Below are positions 45,181 through 54,405 of a stretch of 64,000 nt of DNA, in pieces; the first letter of the stretch is position 1, and each line of letters begins with the position of its first letter. The DNA comes from Halalkalicoccus subterraneus (GTDB lineage Archaea > Halobacteriota > Halobacteria > Halobacteriales > Halalkalicoccaceae): NCBI RefSeq assembly GCF_003697815.1, contig NZ_RDQG01000006.1, forward strand, positions 62,001 through 126,000. The letters run 5' to 3'. Position numbers and translations under genes: made by a program. The notes under the pieces are model-generated. The model saw only the letters and a program-made list of their open reading frames with translations. It was not told the origin of the DNA and did no database searches.

Positions 45181-46171
45181 TCCCCAAGAAACGTACACCA
45201 CCATTCGCGACGAGGTCCAGACCGTTCTCATCGGCAAAGAGGAGGTCGTCGAGCAACTGACGATCTCGCTGCTGACGGGCGGTCACGTCCTCCTTGAAGG
45301 GGTCCCGGGGATCGCGAAGACGACGGCCGCGAGCCTGTTCGCCCGCGCCAGCGGGCTCGATTCCTCGCGTATCCAGATGACGCCCGACCTGCTTCCCGCG
45401 GACATCACCGGGACCCACGTCTATCACGAATCGAGTGGCGAGTTCGTCCTCCAGCGCGGGCCCGTCTTTGCGAACCTCGTGCTGGCCGACGAGATCAACC
45501 GCGCGACGCCGAAAACCCAGAGCGCGCTGCTGGAAGCGATGCAGGAACGCCAGGTCACAATCGAGGGCGAGACGCTCTCGCTGCCGACGCCGTTTATGGT
45601 GATCGCCACGCAGAACCCCATCGAGATGGAAGGGACCTTCGAGCTGCCCGAGGCCCAGCGCGACCGCTTCCAGCTCAAACTCATCGTCGATCTCCCCGAG
45701 CGCGACGATGAGAGCGAACTCCTCGACCGATTCGATCAGACGCCCGATCTGAGTCCCGAGGCAATCGAACAGGTGATCGACCCCGCCGATCTGCTCGATG
45801 CTCGTGAGATGGTCGTCGACGTCCACGTGAGCGACGAGATCAAAGGCTACATTCTGGATCTGGTGGGCGAGACCCGGGACCACCCCGATACATCCCACGG
45901 GGGATCACCGCGGGCGACGCTCGCCTTTCTCAACACCTCGAAGGCACGGGCGGCGATCCACGGCCGGGACTATGTCATCCCTGACGACATCAAGGCGCTC
46001 GCCGAGCCGATCCTCACCCACCGCCTCCTGTTGACGCCGGAAGCCGAGCTGAGCGACGTGACGAGCGAGGACGTGATCGAGGAGATCGTCTCGTCAGTTG
46101 AGCCCCCGGGCAGTTCCGTTCCCGACGACCGACCGACCGTCAGCGACAACCCGATTCCCCACAACGAGTAG
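45173..46171 (+). CDS. moxR: MoxR-type AAA+ ATPase
   Basis: 332 residues. Walker A GVPGIAKTT at 43-51, Walker B LVLADEI at 102-108, sensor 1 in IATQNPIEMEGT, and the MoxR-type LPEAQRDRFQLKL arginine-finger region; a lid domain follows. MoxR proteins act as chaperones in assembling metal or membrane complexes with DUF58/VWA partners, found here at 47845. Translated together with the DUF4350 gene. Confidence 0.95.
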   Translation: MTDPQETYTTIRDEVQTVLIGKEEVVEQLTISLLTGGHVLLEGVPGIAKTTAASLFARASGLDSSRIQMTPDLLPADITGTHVYHESSGEFVLQRGPVFANLVLADEINRATPKTQSALLEAMQERQVTIEGETLSLPTPFMVIATQNPIEMEGTFELPEAQRDRFQLKLIVDLPERDDESELLDRFDQTPDLSPEAIEQVIDPADLLDAREMVVDVHVSDEIKGYILDLVGETRDHPDTSHGGSPRATLAFLNTSKARAAIHGRDYVIPDDIKALAEPILTHRLLLTPEAELSDVTSEDVIEEIVSSVEPPGSSVPDDRPTVSDNPIPHNE

Positions 46172-46405
46172 CTGTCCTCTCTCGAGTACTCCCGTTCTTC
46201 GACCGATAGAAGTCTATTTGAAACGATATTGTGACCATCCCCAAATCCACCATGTGAAATATACCCACTATTCACTCGAAATACGTGAATGTTGAAAAAT
46301 ACGAAATCAATACTTGTCCGATTCATGTACCCTATTCGCTTCTGATAACTGTGGCGTTAAATATTGAGATAACCATAAGCCGTCGCCGGTCGTGGCTAAT
46401 ACTAG

Positions 46406-46522
46406 ATGTCACAAACACAGATGGGATACTGCGAGCAGTGTGAGGCGGATCGAGAGATCCGTTTTACGGTGGCATGGCAACCGAACTTCTGTGCCGTCTG
46501 TGGCGCAGAAATGGACGACTAA
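46406..46522 (+). CDS. Tiny zinc-finger protein (38 residues)
   Basis: 38 residues: YCEQCEADREIRF, then FCAVCGAEM before the stop. Two CxxC pairs can hold one zinc. It begins in a spacer of normal composition after an A+T-rich region with TTAAATATTGAG about 50 bases upstream and ends one base before the stop of the convergent gene. Many similar micro-zinc-finger proteins exist in haloarchaea. Confidence 0.65.
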   Translation: MSQTQMGYCEQCEADREIRFTVAWQPNFCAVCGAEMDD

Positions 46523-46523
46523 C

Positions 46524-47372
46524 CTATAGTTCTCGACAGGTCACGACGTAGTTTCCGTCTTCTGTCTCCGTGACGTCGAGTTCGACCGGAGTGGTTCGTT
46601 CGGCCGCGACGGCGGTAGCGACCGTTGACGCGACCGGGTGGTCGAACCGATCCACGGGACCGTAGGCACTACCGGACACTTCGACCGAGAGTCGGCCGTT
46701 TTCGGGGTCCGTATTCGGCGTCGCACCGTCGACGAGTTCGAAGACTTCGACCAGCCCGTCGGCGAGTTGACCCGCCAGGACGTCGAGGTCACTTCCGAGG
46801 TCGCCGTTCGTCGCCGATCGCAGCTCGTCGACGAGCGCGTCGCCCGTCGGTTCGAAGGCGACCCCGCGTCCGCGATCGTCGGCGGGAAGGACGAGCACCG
46901 AGTCGAGTTCCTCGTCGTCGGGGATCGAATACTCCGTTTGCTGGGGGACGAACAGCCGGACGGCGGGATTACTGTCCGTGTCGATGGGCGTATACAGCTG
47001 CGTTTCCCCGAGCCCGAGTTCGTTCGTCAGCGACTCGTGATCGGTCGCGAGCGCCTCGTAGATCCGGCGGCCGACCGTCGCGGAGACGAACCGCTCGGGT
47101 GTGAGATAGCGGATGAGCAGCGCCGTGAACAGACCGGTCCCCCCGAGGGCGAACAGGACTGTGCTCGCGACGGGAAAGAAGAACGCTCCGACGATCGCCA
47201 CCAGACCGACCAATCCGGTGCCGAAAGCGGCCCGTCGGTAGCGCGCTTGGCGTGCTTGGGCCAGTTCGCGGCGAAGGCGATCGTTTTCGGCTTCCAGCAG
47301 ATCGACCCGTGCGGTGGTCACGTCCGGATCCGTCTCCGGTTCGTCGTCGGTGAGCGACTGTCCGAGGCTCAT
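46524..47372 (-). CDS. Coiled-coil membrane protein of unknown function
   Basis: 282 residues. An acidic N-terminus and short coiled coil (about 22-45, VDLLEAENDRLRRELAQARQ quoted as LEAENDRLRREL), two helices (about 50-92), and a cytoplasmic alpha/beta domain of 190 residues without known motifs. Its start overlaps the stop of the gene at 47369 (ATGAGCC region), so it is the last cistron of the DUF58 operon. Confidence 0.75.
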   Translation of the reverse strand: MSLGQSLTDDEPETDPDVTTARVDLLEAENDRLRRELAQARQARYRRAAFGTGLVGLVAIVGAFFFPVASTVLFALGGTGLFTALLIRYLTPERFVSATVGRRIYEALATDHESLTNELGLGETQLYTPIDTDSNPAVRLFVPQQTEYSIPDDEELDSVLVLPADDRGRGVAFEPTGDALVDELRSATNGDLGSDLDVLAGQLADGLVEVFELVDGATPNTDPENGRLSVEVSGSAYGPVDRFDHPVASTVATAVAAERTTPVELDVTETEDGNYVVTCREL

Positions 47373-47848
47373 GTCGCTCCCTCCACGAGGTCGAGCGAAA
47401 CGAGTTCATAGCGATGCATGCCGTAGGCGACGAGCGCGCCGACGACGACCAACGCCAGCGCGCCTATCCAGAGCGCCTCGCTCGAGACGAAGGCGATCCC
47501 GAAGACGAAGACGAACAGTCCGAAGACGAAGACCGTCATCGAGGTCACCGCGCCGCGATCGTAGAACGTCGGTATCGCCGCCACGAGCATTCCAAATAGA
47601 CCGAGCTCGGCGACAGCGATTGCGAGCGTCTCAAATCCGTCGACGGTGAGCGCCACGACGAGCAGGTGACCCAGCGCGACCGCATAGATCACCGGAAGGG
47701 TCAGCCAGAGAAGGCCGATCGCGACTCCGCCGGCGATGCCGATGGGGGCGAAATCCCCGAGGAGAGCGAACCCGGCGGCCGCGATGAGGACGGCGAGAAA
47801 CTCTGTCCACGAGCGCTCGGTGATCGCTCGGTTCGACTCGTCGATCAT
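47369..47848 (-). CDS. Small polytopic membrane protein of the DUF58 operon
   Basis: 159 residues from ATG 47848, which overlaps the DUF58 stop by four bases. Five hydrophobic segments (FLAVLIAAAGFALLG; LTLPVIYAVALGHLLVV; MTVFVFGLFVFVFGIAF; ALWIGALALVVVGALVAYG). Probably the membrane partner found after DUF58 in haloarchaea. A longer frame upstream lies inside DUF58 and is rejected. Confidence 0.78.
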   Translation of the reverse strand: MIDESNRAITERSWTEFLAVLIAAAGFALLGDFAPIGIAGGVAIGLLWLTLPVIYAVALGHLLVVALTVDGFETLAIAVAELGLFGMLVAAIPTFYDRGAVTSMTVFVFGLFVFVFGIAFVSSEALWIGALALVVVGALVAYGMHRYELVSLDLVEGAT

Positions 47849-49278
47849 GCGACGGCCCTCCGTGCCTGCCGACCGCTCGAGCGGACGGCGGCCAGTCGAT
47901 CGCTGGGGGCGATCTCGAGGGCCGAGACGCGATCCAGCCGGTCGAGCGATCGCCGGAACGCCTCGAACTCGCTGTAGCCCTCGTACGCAGCCGAGAGGTC
48001 GGCCAGTTCGTCGGATTCGAACATCACCGTCGGCGTCAGCATCACGAGGACGCGACGGCCCTGGTGGCGAGCGAGCAGTGCCGCCTCGCGGACCTCCGCG
48101 CGATGGGTGTCGTCGGTGAGGATGATCGTCCACGTCCCGCTTCCCAAGCGGCGAATGTGGGTCCTGACGGCAGCGGCCAGCGGGTCGTCCTCGACGGCCT
48201 GCGTCTCGTTCATCGTCATCGAACCGCCGTAGGGGCGAAGCCGCGTCGAGAACGGCGAGGACTCGTCGAGATTCGCCAGCTCTCGCGTCCGCGCGGTCGA
48301 CCACTGGTCGCGATCGGTTCGGACCGGAGCGTCACCCGGCGTGACCGCGAGGTCATGAATTCGGGAGCGGACGGCGGCGTAGTGACCAGTCGAGTTCCGC
48401 GGTGGGAGGCGCTCGGTCACGCCCTCCCCGTCGACCGCGTAGAACCCGAGCGGATCGGTACTCCCCTGTACTTGTTCGGCGAGCGAGAGCGCGACGTGGC
48501 GGGCGTAATCGAGCTTCGTCTCGTCTTCGGGACCATCACCCATACTGCTTCGATGGTCCATCAGCAACACCGTCTTTCGGTCGGTTTCGGATTCGAACTC
48601 GCGGACGTGCGGATAGCCCATTCGAGCGGTCGATTTCCAGTCGATGATGCGGGCGGCGTCGCCGGGCATGTACTCGCGGATCTCCTCGGGGTCCATACCC
48701 GATTCGAGGGGATCCGACTCGTGTTCGCCGAACGCCCGGCGGATGCGCTCACCACCTTTGCCGACGTGGACGTTTCGCGGCCCGCGTGGCTCGACCGTGA
48801 CCGTCGGCGTCGCGCCCCCCATGAGGGTCTCCTCGAACAGTCCGAGTGGATCGCGCGCGCTGATCGTCGCCGGATCGAACTCGAAGGTTCCGGCGATCGG
48901 CCAGCTGATGTCGACGACCCGCTCCGACACCCGTTCGTCCGGCCCGAGGGTAAGTTCCGACTCGCCCTCGACGCTCGCTCCGACCGGGATGCCCGGTTCG
49001 AGCGCGATTCCTAATGGGGTCTGTTGAGTGAGGGTAGCGCGAAAAGCAAGCGGTGTGGGACGCTCGGCGACGACGCGATCGCGCGCGAGGGTCTGGTCGA
49101 TCGAAAGTGCGGCCATCGTCTCACCGAGCGCCCGCGCGAAGGCGTACTGGCGGGCGATCAGCCACGCGCCGATCATCGCCGCGCCGACGACGAGTACCGG
49201 CCGCGCAAGAGCAACGCCGCCGGCCGCGAACGCCGTCGCCAGCGCGACGACCGCCCAGAACTGCCGGGTAACATGCAT
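47845..49278 (-). CDS. DUF58-domain protein (VWA-like)
   Basis: 477 residues. Two N-terminal helices (1-45), a beta-rich domain, then the DUF58 signature YMPGDAARIIDWKSTARMG near 205 and a VWA-like LLMDHRSSMG, whose DxSxS motif is altered to DHRSS. Works with MoxR in envelope or cell-surface maturation. First gene of a minus-strand operon; divergent from the secreted protein at 49344. Confidence 0.9.
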   Translation of the reverse strand: MHVTRQFWAVVALATAFAAGGVALARPVLVVGAAMIGAWLIARQYAFARALGETMAALSIDQTLARDRVVAERPTPLAFRATLTQQTPLGIALEPGIPVGASVEGESELTLGPDERVSERVVDISWPIAGTFEFDPATISARDPLGLFEETLMGGATPTVTVEPRGPRNVHVGKGGERIRRAFGEHESDPLESGMDPEEIREYMPGDAARIIDWKSTARMGYPHVREFESETDRKTVLLMDHRSSMGDGPEDETKLDYARHVALSLAEQVQGSTDPLGFYAVDGEGVTERLPPRNSTGHYAAVRSRIHDLAVTPGDAPVRTDRDQWSTARTRELANLDESSPFSTRLRPYGGSMTMNETQAVEDDPLAAAVRTHIRRLGSGTWTIILTDDTHRAEVREAALLARHQGRRVLVMLTPTVMFESDELADLSAAYEGYSEFEAFRRSLDRLDRVSALEIAPSDRLAAVRSSGRQARRAVA

Positions 49279-49343
49279 ACTTCTGTAGTATTTCGAGAGG
49301 TAATTGAACCTACCGACGAGAGATTTTTATCCTTCGCTGTCAG

Positions 49344-51389
49344 ATGCGGGAGTACGTGTCTTCCAATCGCCGCCTCCTGACGCTGGTCGTCCTCGGGCTC
49401 TGTGTCTCGCTTGTCGCCGTTGGCGGCGTTGCGCCCACCGATGTGGCCGCACAGAACGCGACTACGAACGAAACGGGGGCGGATGCACCACACACCAATC
49501 CCGACGAGGCCAGCGAGGACGGCGACAGCGAGCGTGTCGCCAATTGGCTCCAGCAGCGACTCGGGAGTTCACTCGGCGAGAGCTCAGTACAACTCAGTGA
49601 GGGCCAGTACGACCAAGCGCGCGAGACGCTCGGTGACGACTACAACGGCTATCTCACCCAGTACGCCGAGATGGTGGGCGAGGACAATGCCACGGAGTTC
49701 GAGCAAGCCCAAACCAATCAGACCGAACTGATCAACGCGACCGAGGAGTACAACCAGACCTACACGGAGTATCAGGACGCACAGGCGGCGGGTGACGACG
49801 AACGCGCGCGCGAGCTCGCCCGCGATCTGAACGATCTCTCCGAGGACGTCGAAGAGAACAGTCAAGCGGTCCAGCAACGCCAGCAGACGATCGAGGAGGA
49901 AACCGGAACCGACACGTCCGATACGCGCGCGACAGTCGAGGACGTCAGCTCGAACGTCGCAACGACCCAACAAGAGGTTCGCAACACCGAGTTCGTCGTG
50001 ACCGAACTGACCGTCGAGACGGACTCCAGGACGGCCTCCTTTGGGGATCCGATGACGATCGACGGCACGATCACGACGACGGCCGGGCAGCCGGTCGCGA
50101 ACGAACCGATCGTCCTCGAGATCAACGAGCAGACGATCGAGACGACGACCGACTCGACCGGGTCATTCTCGGTCGAGTACCGACCGACGACCGAATCGCT
50201 CGACCTGACCGAACTCGAGATTGGCTACACGCCCCAGGCCCAATCCGAGTACGCCGAGGCCGAAACGAGCGTTCCCGTCCGCATCGAACAGACACAATCG
50301 TCGATTGACATCACCAACGCGACCGAGAGCGTCGCGTACGGCGAGGAGTTCACCGTTACCGGAACCGTCGAGGCCGCCACCGTCGGCATCGAGGGCGTGC
50401 CGGTCGCCGTGTTCGCTGACGGGAATCGGATCGGCGAAACAACCACCGACGAGAACGGCAGCTTCGAATCCACGACGACCCTTCCCGCAGACATCCGCGC
50501 AGACGACATCGAGGTCCGGGCGAGCACCGCACTCAACGAGCAGGCACTCGCCAGCGCCGAGACGACCACCGTGGCGACGGTCTCCGAAACCCAGAGCGAA
50601 CTCGAGGTGGCGGCCAACCACACCGACGACTCGATCTACGTCCAAGGGGCGCTCAGCACTAACGATGGCACGCCTATTGCCGGCGAAGTCGTCACGCTCG
50701 ACTTTGCCGGTCAGAGCACGACCATCGAGACCGCGGGAGACGGGAGTTTCGAGACGCTCGTCGACGTGCCCGAGACCGCGGGCGCGTTCGTCACGGTCGA
50801 GGCGACGTACGCCGAGGACGACAGTAATCTCGGCGAAAGTACGGCGTCGACCGACGTCCAGGTCGGGGAGGTGACGTTGCTCACGCAGCTCAGTGAGGTG
50901 CTCGGAATTGGCTGGCTCGATACGAGCCTGTCAGGGCTCGAAACCCAACACTGGCTCACGTTCGCAGGATCCGTTCTCCTGGGACTGACTGGGGCGTACT
51001 TCCTGCTTGGCCGACGCGGTGAGACGACGGACAGCCCGGACCTGAGTGGTGATGACGCCACGAATACAGGCGCATCGAGCCAGCAAGACGCGGCGACGCT
51101 TCGGGCAACGTTACTGTCGTCCGCACGTGATCTGGCCCAGTCCGGCGATCCGAACCGAGCCGTCGAACGCGCGTACGTCGCGATCCGGCAGGACGACAGC
51201 GACGAAAGCCGGACGGCGACACACTGGGAGTTCTATCAGTCCCATCAGGACGGGTTCGCCGCCGAGCAGATCGATGCGCTCCGCTCGCTCACCCAGCGTT
51301 TCGAACAGGCGGCCTTTTCGGCACTCGGCGTCTCCTCGGACGACGCGGACGCGGCGGTCGACGAGGCGGAGACGATCATCGACGAGTAA
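49344..51389 (+). CDS. Secreted, membrane-anchored Ig-repeat protein (DUF4129-like tail)
   Basis: 681 residues. A signal sequence (about 8-30, LLTLVVLGLCVSLVAVG) and a coiled-coil region (about 60-185) rich in Gln, Glu and Asn precede three or four Ig/CARDB-type beta domains (e.g. SFGDPMTIDGTITTTAGQPV, quoted start SFGDPMTIDG). A helix near 535-560 and a cytoplasmic helical tail follow (RAVERAYVAIRQDD), resembling DUF4129. Many N-x-S/T sites suggest glycosylation. Part of the MoxR/DUF58 surface module. Confidence 0.85.
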   Translation: MREYVSSNRRLLTLVVLGLCVSLVAVGGVAPTDVAAQNATTNETGADAPHTNPDEASEDGDSERVANWLQQRLGSSLGESSVQLSEGQYDQARETLGDDYNGYLTQYAEMVGEDNATEFEQAQTNQTELINATEEYNQTYTEYQDAQAAGDDERARELARDLNDLSEDVEENSQAVQQRQQTIEEETGTDTSDTRATVEDVSSNVATTQQEVRNTEFVVTELTVETDSRTASFGDPMTIDGTITTTAGQPVANEPIVLEINEQTIETTTDSTGSFSVEYRPTTESLDLTELEIGYTPQAQSEYAEAETSVPVRIEQTQSSIDITNATESVAYGEEFTVTGTVEAATVGIEGVPVAVFADGNRIGETTTDENGSFESTTTLPADIRADDIEVRASTALNEQALASAETTTVATVSETQSELEVAANHTDDSIYVQGALSTNDGTPIAGEVVTLDFAGQSTTIETAGDGSFETLVDVPETAGAFVTVEATYAEDDSNLGESTASTDVQVGEVTLLTQLSEVLGIGWLDTSLSGLETQHWLTFAGSVLLGLTGAYFLLGRRGETTDSPDLSGDDATNTGASSQQDAATLRATLLSSARDLAQSGDPNRAVERAYVAIRQDDSDESRTATHWEFYQSHQDGFAAEQIDALRSLTQRFEQAAFSALGVSSDDADAAVDEAETIIDE

Positions 51390-51501
51390 CGTTCCGATCG
51401 GACTCGGTCGAGCCGAGCCGTGCTGTCCTCTTCCTTTGGTTGATCAGAACCCGGATTTCGTATCGACCGATTTTTTTACGACCGAAACGAAAGTAGCGAT
51501 A

Positions 51502-52503
51502 ATGCAATCGGATCGGGGCTGGTGGTTGATTTTGCCGCGGCCAGTCCGCCGGCTTCCAGCCGATCTCGCGGCCGTGATCGTCCTGACGCTGCTGACGGTG
51601 CTTGCGGTGTTCCTGCCGATCGTTCGCGAGACGTCCCTTCGCGTTCTCTTCGGATTGCCGTTCGTGCTCTTCCTTCCCGGCTACGCGTTCATCGCCGCGT
51701 TGTTCCCCGAACGAGGGAGTGTACCGACCGACGAAGAAACCGTAAGCAGGGGTGGAGGGATCGATCCGATCGAGCGGGTCGCGCTCGCCTTCGGGACCAG
51801 TATCGCGATCGTCCCCCTGCTGGGATTGATTTTGAACTTCACGCCATGGGGACTCCGGCTGACACCGATCGTTCTGAGCGTAAGCGCGTTCACGATCGGG
51901 TGTACTATCGTAGGCGCTGTTCGACGATGGGAGTTAGAGCCCGAGAAGCAATTCTCGGTGCCGTATCAGGAGTGGCTCGTCGCTGGGCGTGCGGAGCTCT
52001 TCGAACCTGACGATCGAATCGATGCTGCACTGACCGTGGGGCTCGTTTTGGCGTTGTTGCTCGCGGTCGGCAGTGTGGGTTTTGCCGTCGCCTACCCACA
52101 GCCCGGCGAATCGTTCTCCGAGTTCTATCTGCTGACTGAGAACGAAGACGGCGACCGCGTCGCTGATAACTACCCGGAGGAGTTTGTACAGGGCGAGCCC
52201 CAGTCGCTGATCGTCGGGATCGGGAACAACGAACACGAGACGGTTGACTATTCAGTGGTGGTCCAGCTCGAACGGGTCGAAGGGGAGGGCAACCAATCCG
52301 AGGTGGTCGAACGCGAGGAGCTCGACCGGTTCGGAACGACCCTTGAACACAACGAAACCTATCAGGAGTCCCAGACGGTGACGCCGACGATGGCCGGTGA
52401 GGAACTCCGGCTGAACTTCTTGCTGTATACGGGAGAGATACCCGCTCAACCGACCCGCGAGAACGCCTATCGGGAGACCCATCTCTGGATTGACGTCGAG
52501 TAA
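51502..52503 (+). CDS. DUF1616 membrane protein
   Basis: 333 residues from ATG 51502. Four to six helices in the first half (DLAAVIVLTLLTVLAVFLPI; VLFGLPFVLFLPGYAFIAAL quoted as LFLPGYAFIAALFPE) with the PGYxxxAALFP family motif. The second half is an extracellular beta domain (SVVVQLERVEG; LRLNFLLYTG). DUF1616 genes are typical of archaeal surface-glycan regions. A decayed N-terminus of a relative lies at 55925. Confidence 0.87.
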   Translation: MQSDRGWWLILPRPVRRLPADLAAVIVLTLLTVLAVFLPIVRETSLRVLFGLPFVLFLPGYAFIAALFPERGSVPTDEETVSRGGGIDPIERVALAFGTSIAIVPLLGLILNFTPWGLRLTPIVLSVSAFTIGCTIVGAVRRWELEPEKQFSVPYQEWLVAGRAELFEPDDRIDAALTVGLVLALLLAVGSVGFAVAYPQPGESFSEFYLLTENEDGDRVADNYPEEFVQGEPQSLIVGIGNNEHETVDYSVVVQLERVEGEGNQSEVVEREELDRFGTTLEHNETYQESQTVTPTMAGEELRLNFLLYTGEIPAQPTRENAYRETHLWIDVE

Positions 52504-52851
52504 ACCCCCGCTCTACTCGGACTCGACGTTGCAGGATCTGGTGAGTCCTCTGGACTAGTATGGTTTGACTGTCCATGATGCACTCATCGAGAAGTGTCAA
52601 CTATTTCTAATTATCTCTAGCTTGTCCTGTATTTCTTTGTCACCCATCGTTCGTTTTCTTTTTGGTCAGTAATCATGCAAAATCCAAATAATCCGACAGT
52701 GTATTATTATTTGTATAAGAAGCAATCAAATATCTGTAAAATAGATGTGGACTATGTGAACGAAATGGATTAACTATCTTCCATTCATTACGAAGATAGT
52801 GTACTTCTGCGGACATTTATTGTCTTCCCGATTCTGGGATGAAGGAGGGGA
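52504..52851. other. A+T-rich intergenic region with 9-base inverted repeat
   Basis: About 350 A+T-rich bases. ACTATCTTC (52773-52781) and GAAGATAGT (52792-52800) form a perfect nine-base inverted repeat with ten-base loop, 52 bases before ATG 52852, possibly an operator or leader hairpin. A 32-codon A+T-rich frame at 52675 is not considered a gene. A GGAGG-type site precedes ATG 52852. Confidence 0.45.
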
Positions 52852-53949
52852 ATGACTGATACTCAACACTCCGAGTCAGCAGAGCAGGCATCTACCCAAT
52901 CGGAGGTCTTTCTATCAAGTGCGCAGGAATCGGTTGTGGACGGGACGCGAACAGTTGATAGCTCTTCCGAGACATTTGACATTAATACTGAGGAATTATT
53001 CGAGACCCTCGAAGCCGACGTGGAGTGGGAGGATACGTACGTTCTCGTCGGTATCCCGGCGTACAACGCCGCGGACTCGATCGGCCGGGTCGTCAAGAAG
53101 GTCAAAGCCTTCGCTGATCACGTACTCGTCGTTGACGATGGAAGCGCCGATGCAACGGCCAAACAAGCACGCGAGGCCGGTGCAGAGGTCGTTTCCCACA
53201 AACGCAATCGCGGGTACGGTGGGGCACTCCAGACTATCTTCCGGCAGGCCAACGACCATGGCACGGATCTTCTGGTCACACTTGATGCCGACGAACAACA
53301 CGATCCACGGACTATTCCACGACTAATCGAAGCTACGACCACCTCCACCGCTGATATCGTCATCGGAAGTCGGTATACGGACGACGCCGCCACGGACCTG
53401 CCGTTCGTTCGGTCGATCGGGTTGGGGATCGTGAATCTCCTCACGAACTGGAGTATGGGACGACTTTCGCCCCACAACTGGATCTTAGATACGCAGAGCG
53501 GTTTTCGGGCGTACAGTAGCGAGGCCATCGAGTCGCTTGCCTTCACCGATCGGATCGGCGATGGGATGTGGGCGAGCACCAATATCCTCTATCACGCCCA
53601 ACAGGAGGGGTTTGACTTTACAGAGGTCGGGACCACTATTCGCTACGATGTCGAGCAGGGGAGTACGGAAGGGGCACTCTCACACGGATTCGGGTTGGTG
53701 AAGAACATCTCCCGATTCGCCCAACGAACCCACCCGCTCTTGTTGCTCGGCGTACCGGGCGTTCTCTGTGCGATTATCGGGATCTTCGTCGCCATCCTCT
53801 CACTCCAATTCGTCCTCCTATCGCAGTTCTCACTGGCGTTAGTCGCGTACGTGGTCTCCTCGGCTGGTCTGTTGCTCTTTGGGTTCTCGCTCATGTTTTT
53901 GGGAGTGTTGTTACATGCCTTCAACATCCATCCGTTCTTCGACGAGTAG
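52852..53949 (+). CDS. Glycosyltransferase family 2, dolichyl-phosphate sugar synthase-like
   Basis: 365 residues. A polar, low-complexity N-terminal extension (1-60) precedes a DPM1-type GT2 domain: VGIPAYNAADSIGRVV, VVDDGSADAT, LVTLDADEQHDP (acidic motif), TQSGFRAYSSEAI. Two C-terminal helices (about 300-350) anchor it. Likely makes a polyprenyl-phosphate sugar or starts an N-glycan, as AglJ-like enzymes do. GGAGGGG precedes the ATG by a few bases. Confidence 0.9.
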   Translation: MTDTQHSESAEQASTQSEVFLSSAQESVVDGTRTVDSSSETFDINTEELFETLEADVEWEDTYVLVGIPAYNAADSIGRVVKKVKAFADHVLVVDDGSADATAKQAREAGAEVVSHKRNRGYGGALQTIFRQANDHGTDLLVTLDADEQHDPRTIPRLIEATTTSTADIVIGSRYTDDAATDLPFVRSIGLGIVNLLTNWSMGRLSPHNWILDTQSGFRAYSSEAIESLAFTDRIGDGMWASTNILYHAQQEGFDFTEVGTTIRYDVEQGSTEGALSHGFGLVKNISRFAQRTHPLLLLGVPGVLCAIIGIFVAILSLQFVLLSQFSLALVAYVVSSAGLLLFGFSLMFLGVLLHAFNIHPFFDE

Positions 53950-54093
53950 TCCCACCAGACCGTATCTCTAATAGAGTATCTTTGATATATCTGAGATGAG
54001 TCGAAGAGATATCAGAGCGCCAGCTACGGGTGTAGCGTTCGGAAAATCGGAGTCGATAGCTAGTCGCCGTGAGGCGACAGCTGAAATCCGGTA

Positions 54094-54288
54094 TTAATTG
54101 CGGACGACGTTCGTCGCGCGGGGGCCCTTAGGGGCTTGTTCGATGCCAAATTCGATTTCCTGCCCTTCTTCGAGGTCCGGGCCGCCAACGTCCTCCATGT
54201 GGAAGAAAACGTCATCGTCCGCATCCTCAGTGGAAATAAATCCGTAACCGCCAGTATCGTTGAAGAAATCAACTTTTCCGTTTGCCAT
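54094..54288 (-). CDS. cspA: Cold-shock protein, CspA family
   Basis: 64 residues from ATG 54288. RNP1-like GGYGFIS (13-19) and RNP2-like VFFHMEDV intact, with the short DADDD insert between them. Shares promoter, leader and hairpin with the gene at 10288. Nucleic-acid chaperone of the cytoplasm. The three extra residues of a longer frame are rejected because the conserved hairpin places the ATG at 54288. Confidence 0.93.
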   Translation of the reverse strand: MANGKVDFFNDTGGYGFISTEDADDDVFFHMEDVGGPDLEEGQEIEFGIEQAPKGPRATNVVRN

Positions 54289-54295
54289 TGCAAAC
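54280..54295 (-). promoter_or_regulatory. Perfect hairpin over the cspA start codon (copy 2)
   Basis: GTTTGC-AATG-GCAAAC on the minus strand: a perfect six-pair stem with the start codon in its loop. The copy 1 version keeps pairing through one G-U change. Possible temperature-sensitive control of initiation. Confidence 0.5.
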
Positions 54296-54315
54296 AAATG
54301 TACACCCGAGAGGGA

Positions 54316-54324
54316 GATAACACT
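54316..54324 (-). promoter_or_regulatory. cspA promoter element (copy 2)
   Basis: AGTGTTATC on the minus strand, exactly 27 bases before ATG 54288, identical in sequence and spacing to copy 1 although the bases between differ. Confidence 0.6.
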
Positions 54325-54405
54325 TGCGAGGGTCGCGGTATCATACCCTCTTCGATTTCGTATCGTGGTAGATGGGCGCTCGTTCCAGAAAACGCCTCTC
54401 AGTAT

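Noticed and set aside
52675-52773. 32-codon A+T-rich frame upstream of the GT2 at 52852
   Set aside because: Composition follows the A+T-rich spacer, with no ribosome-binding site or recognisable pattern.
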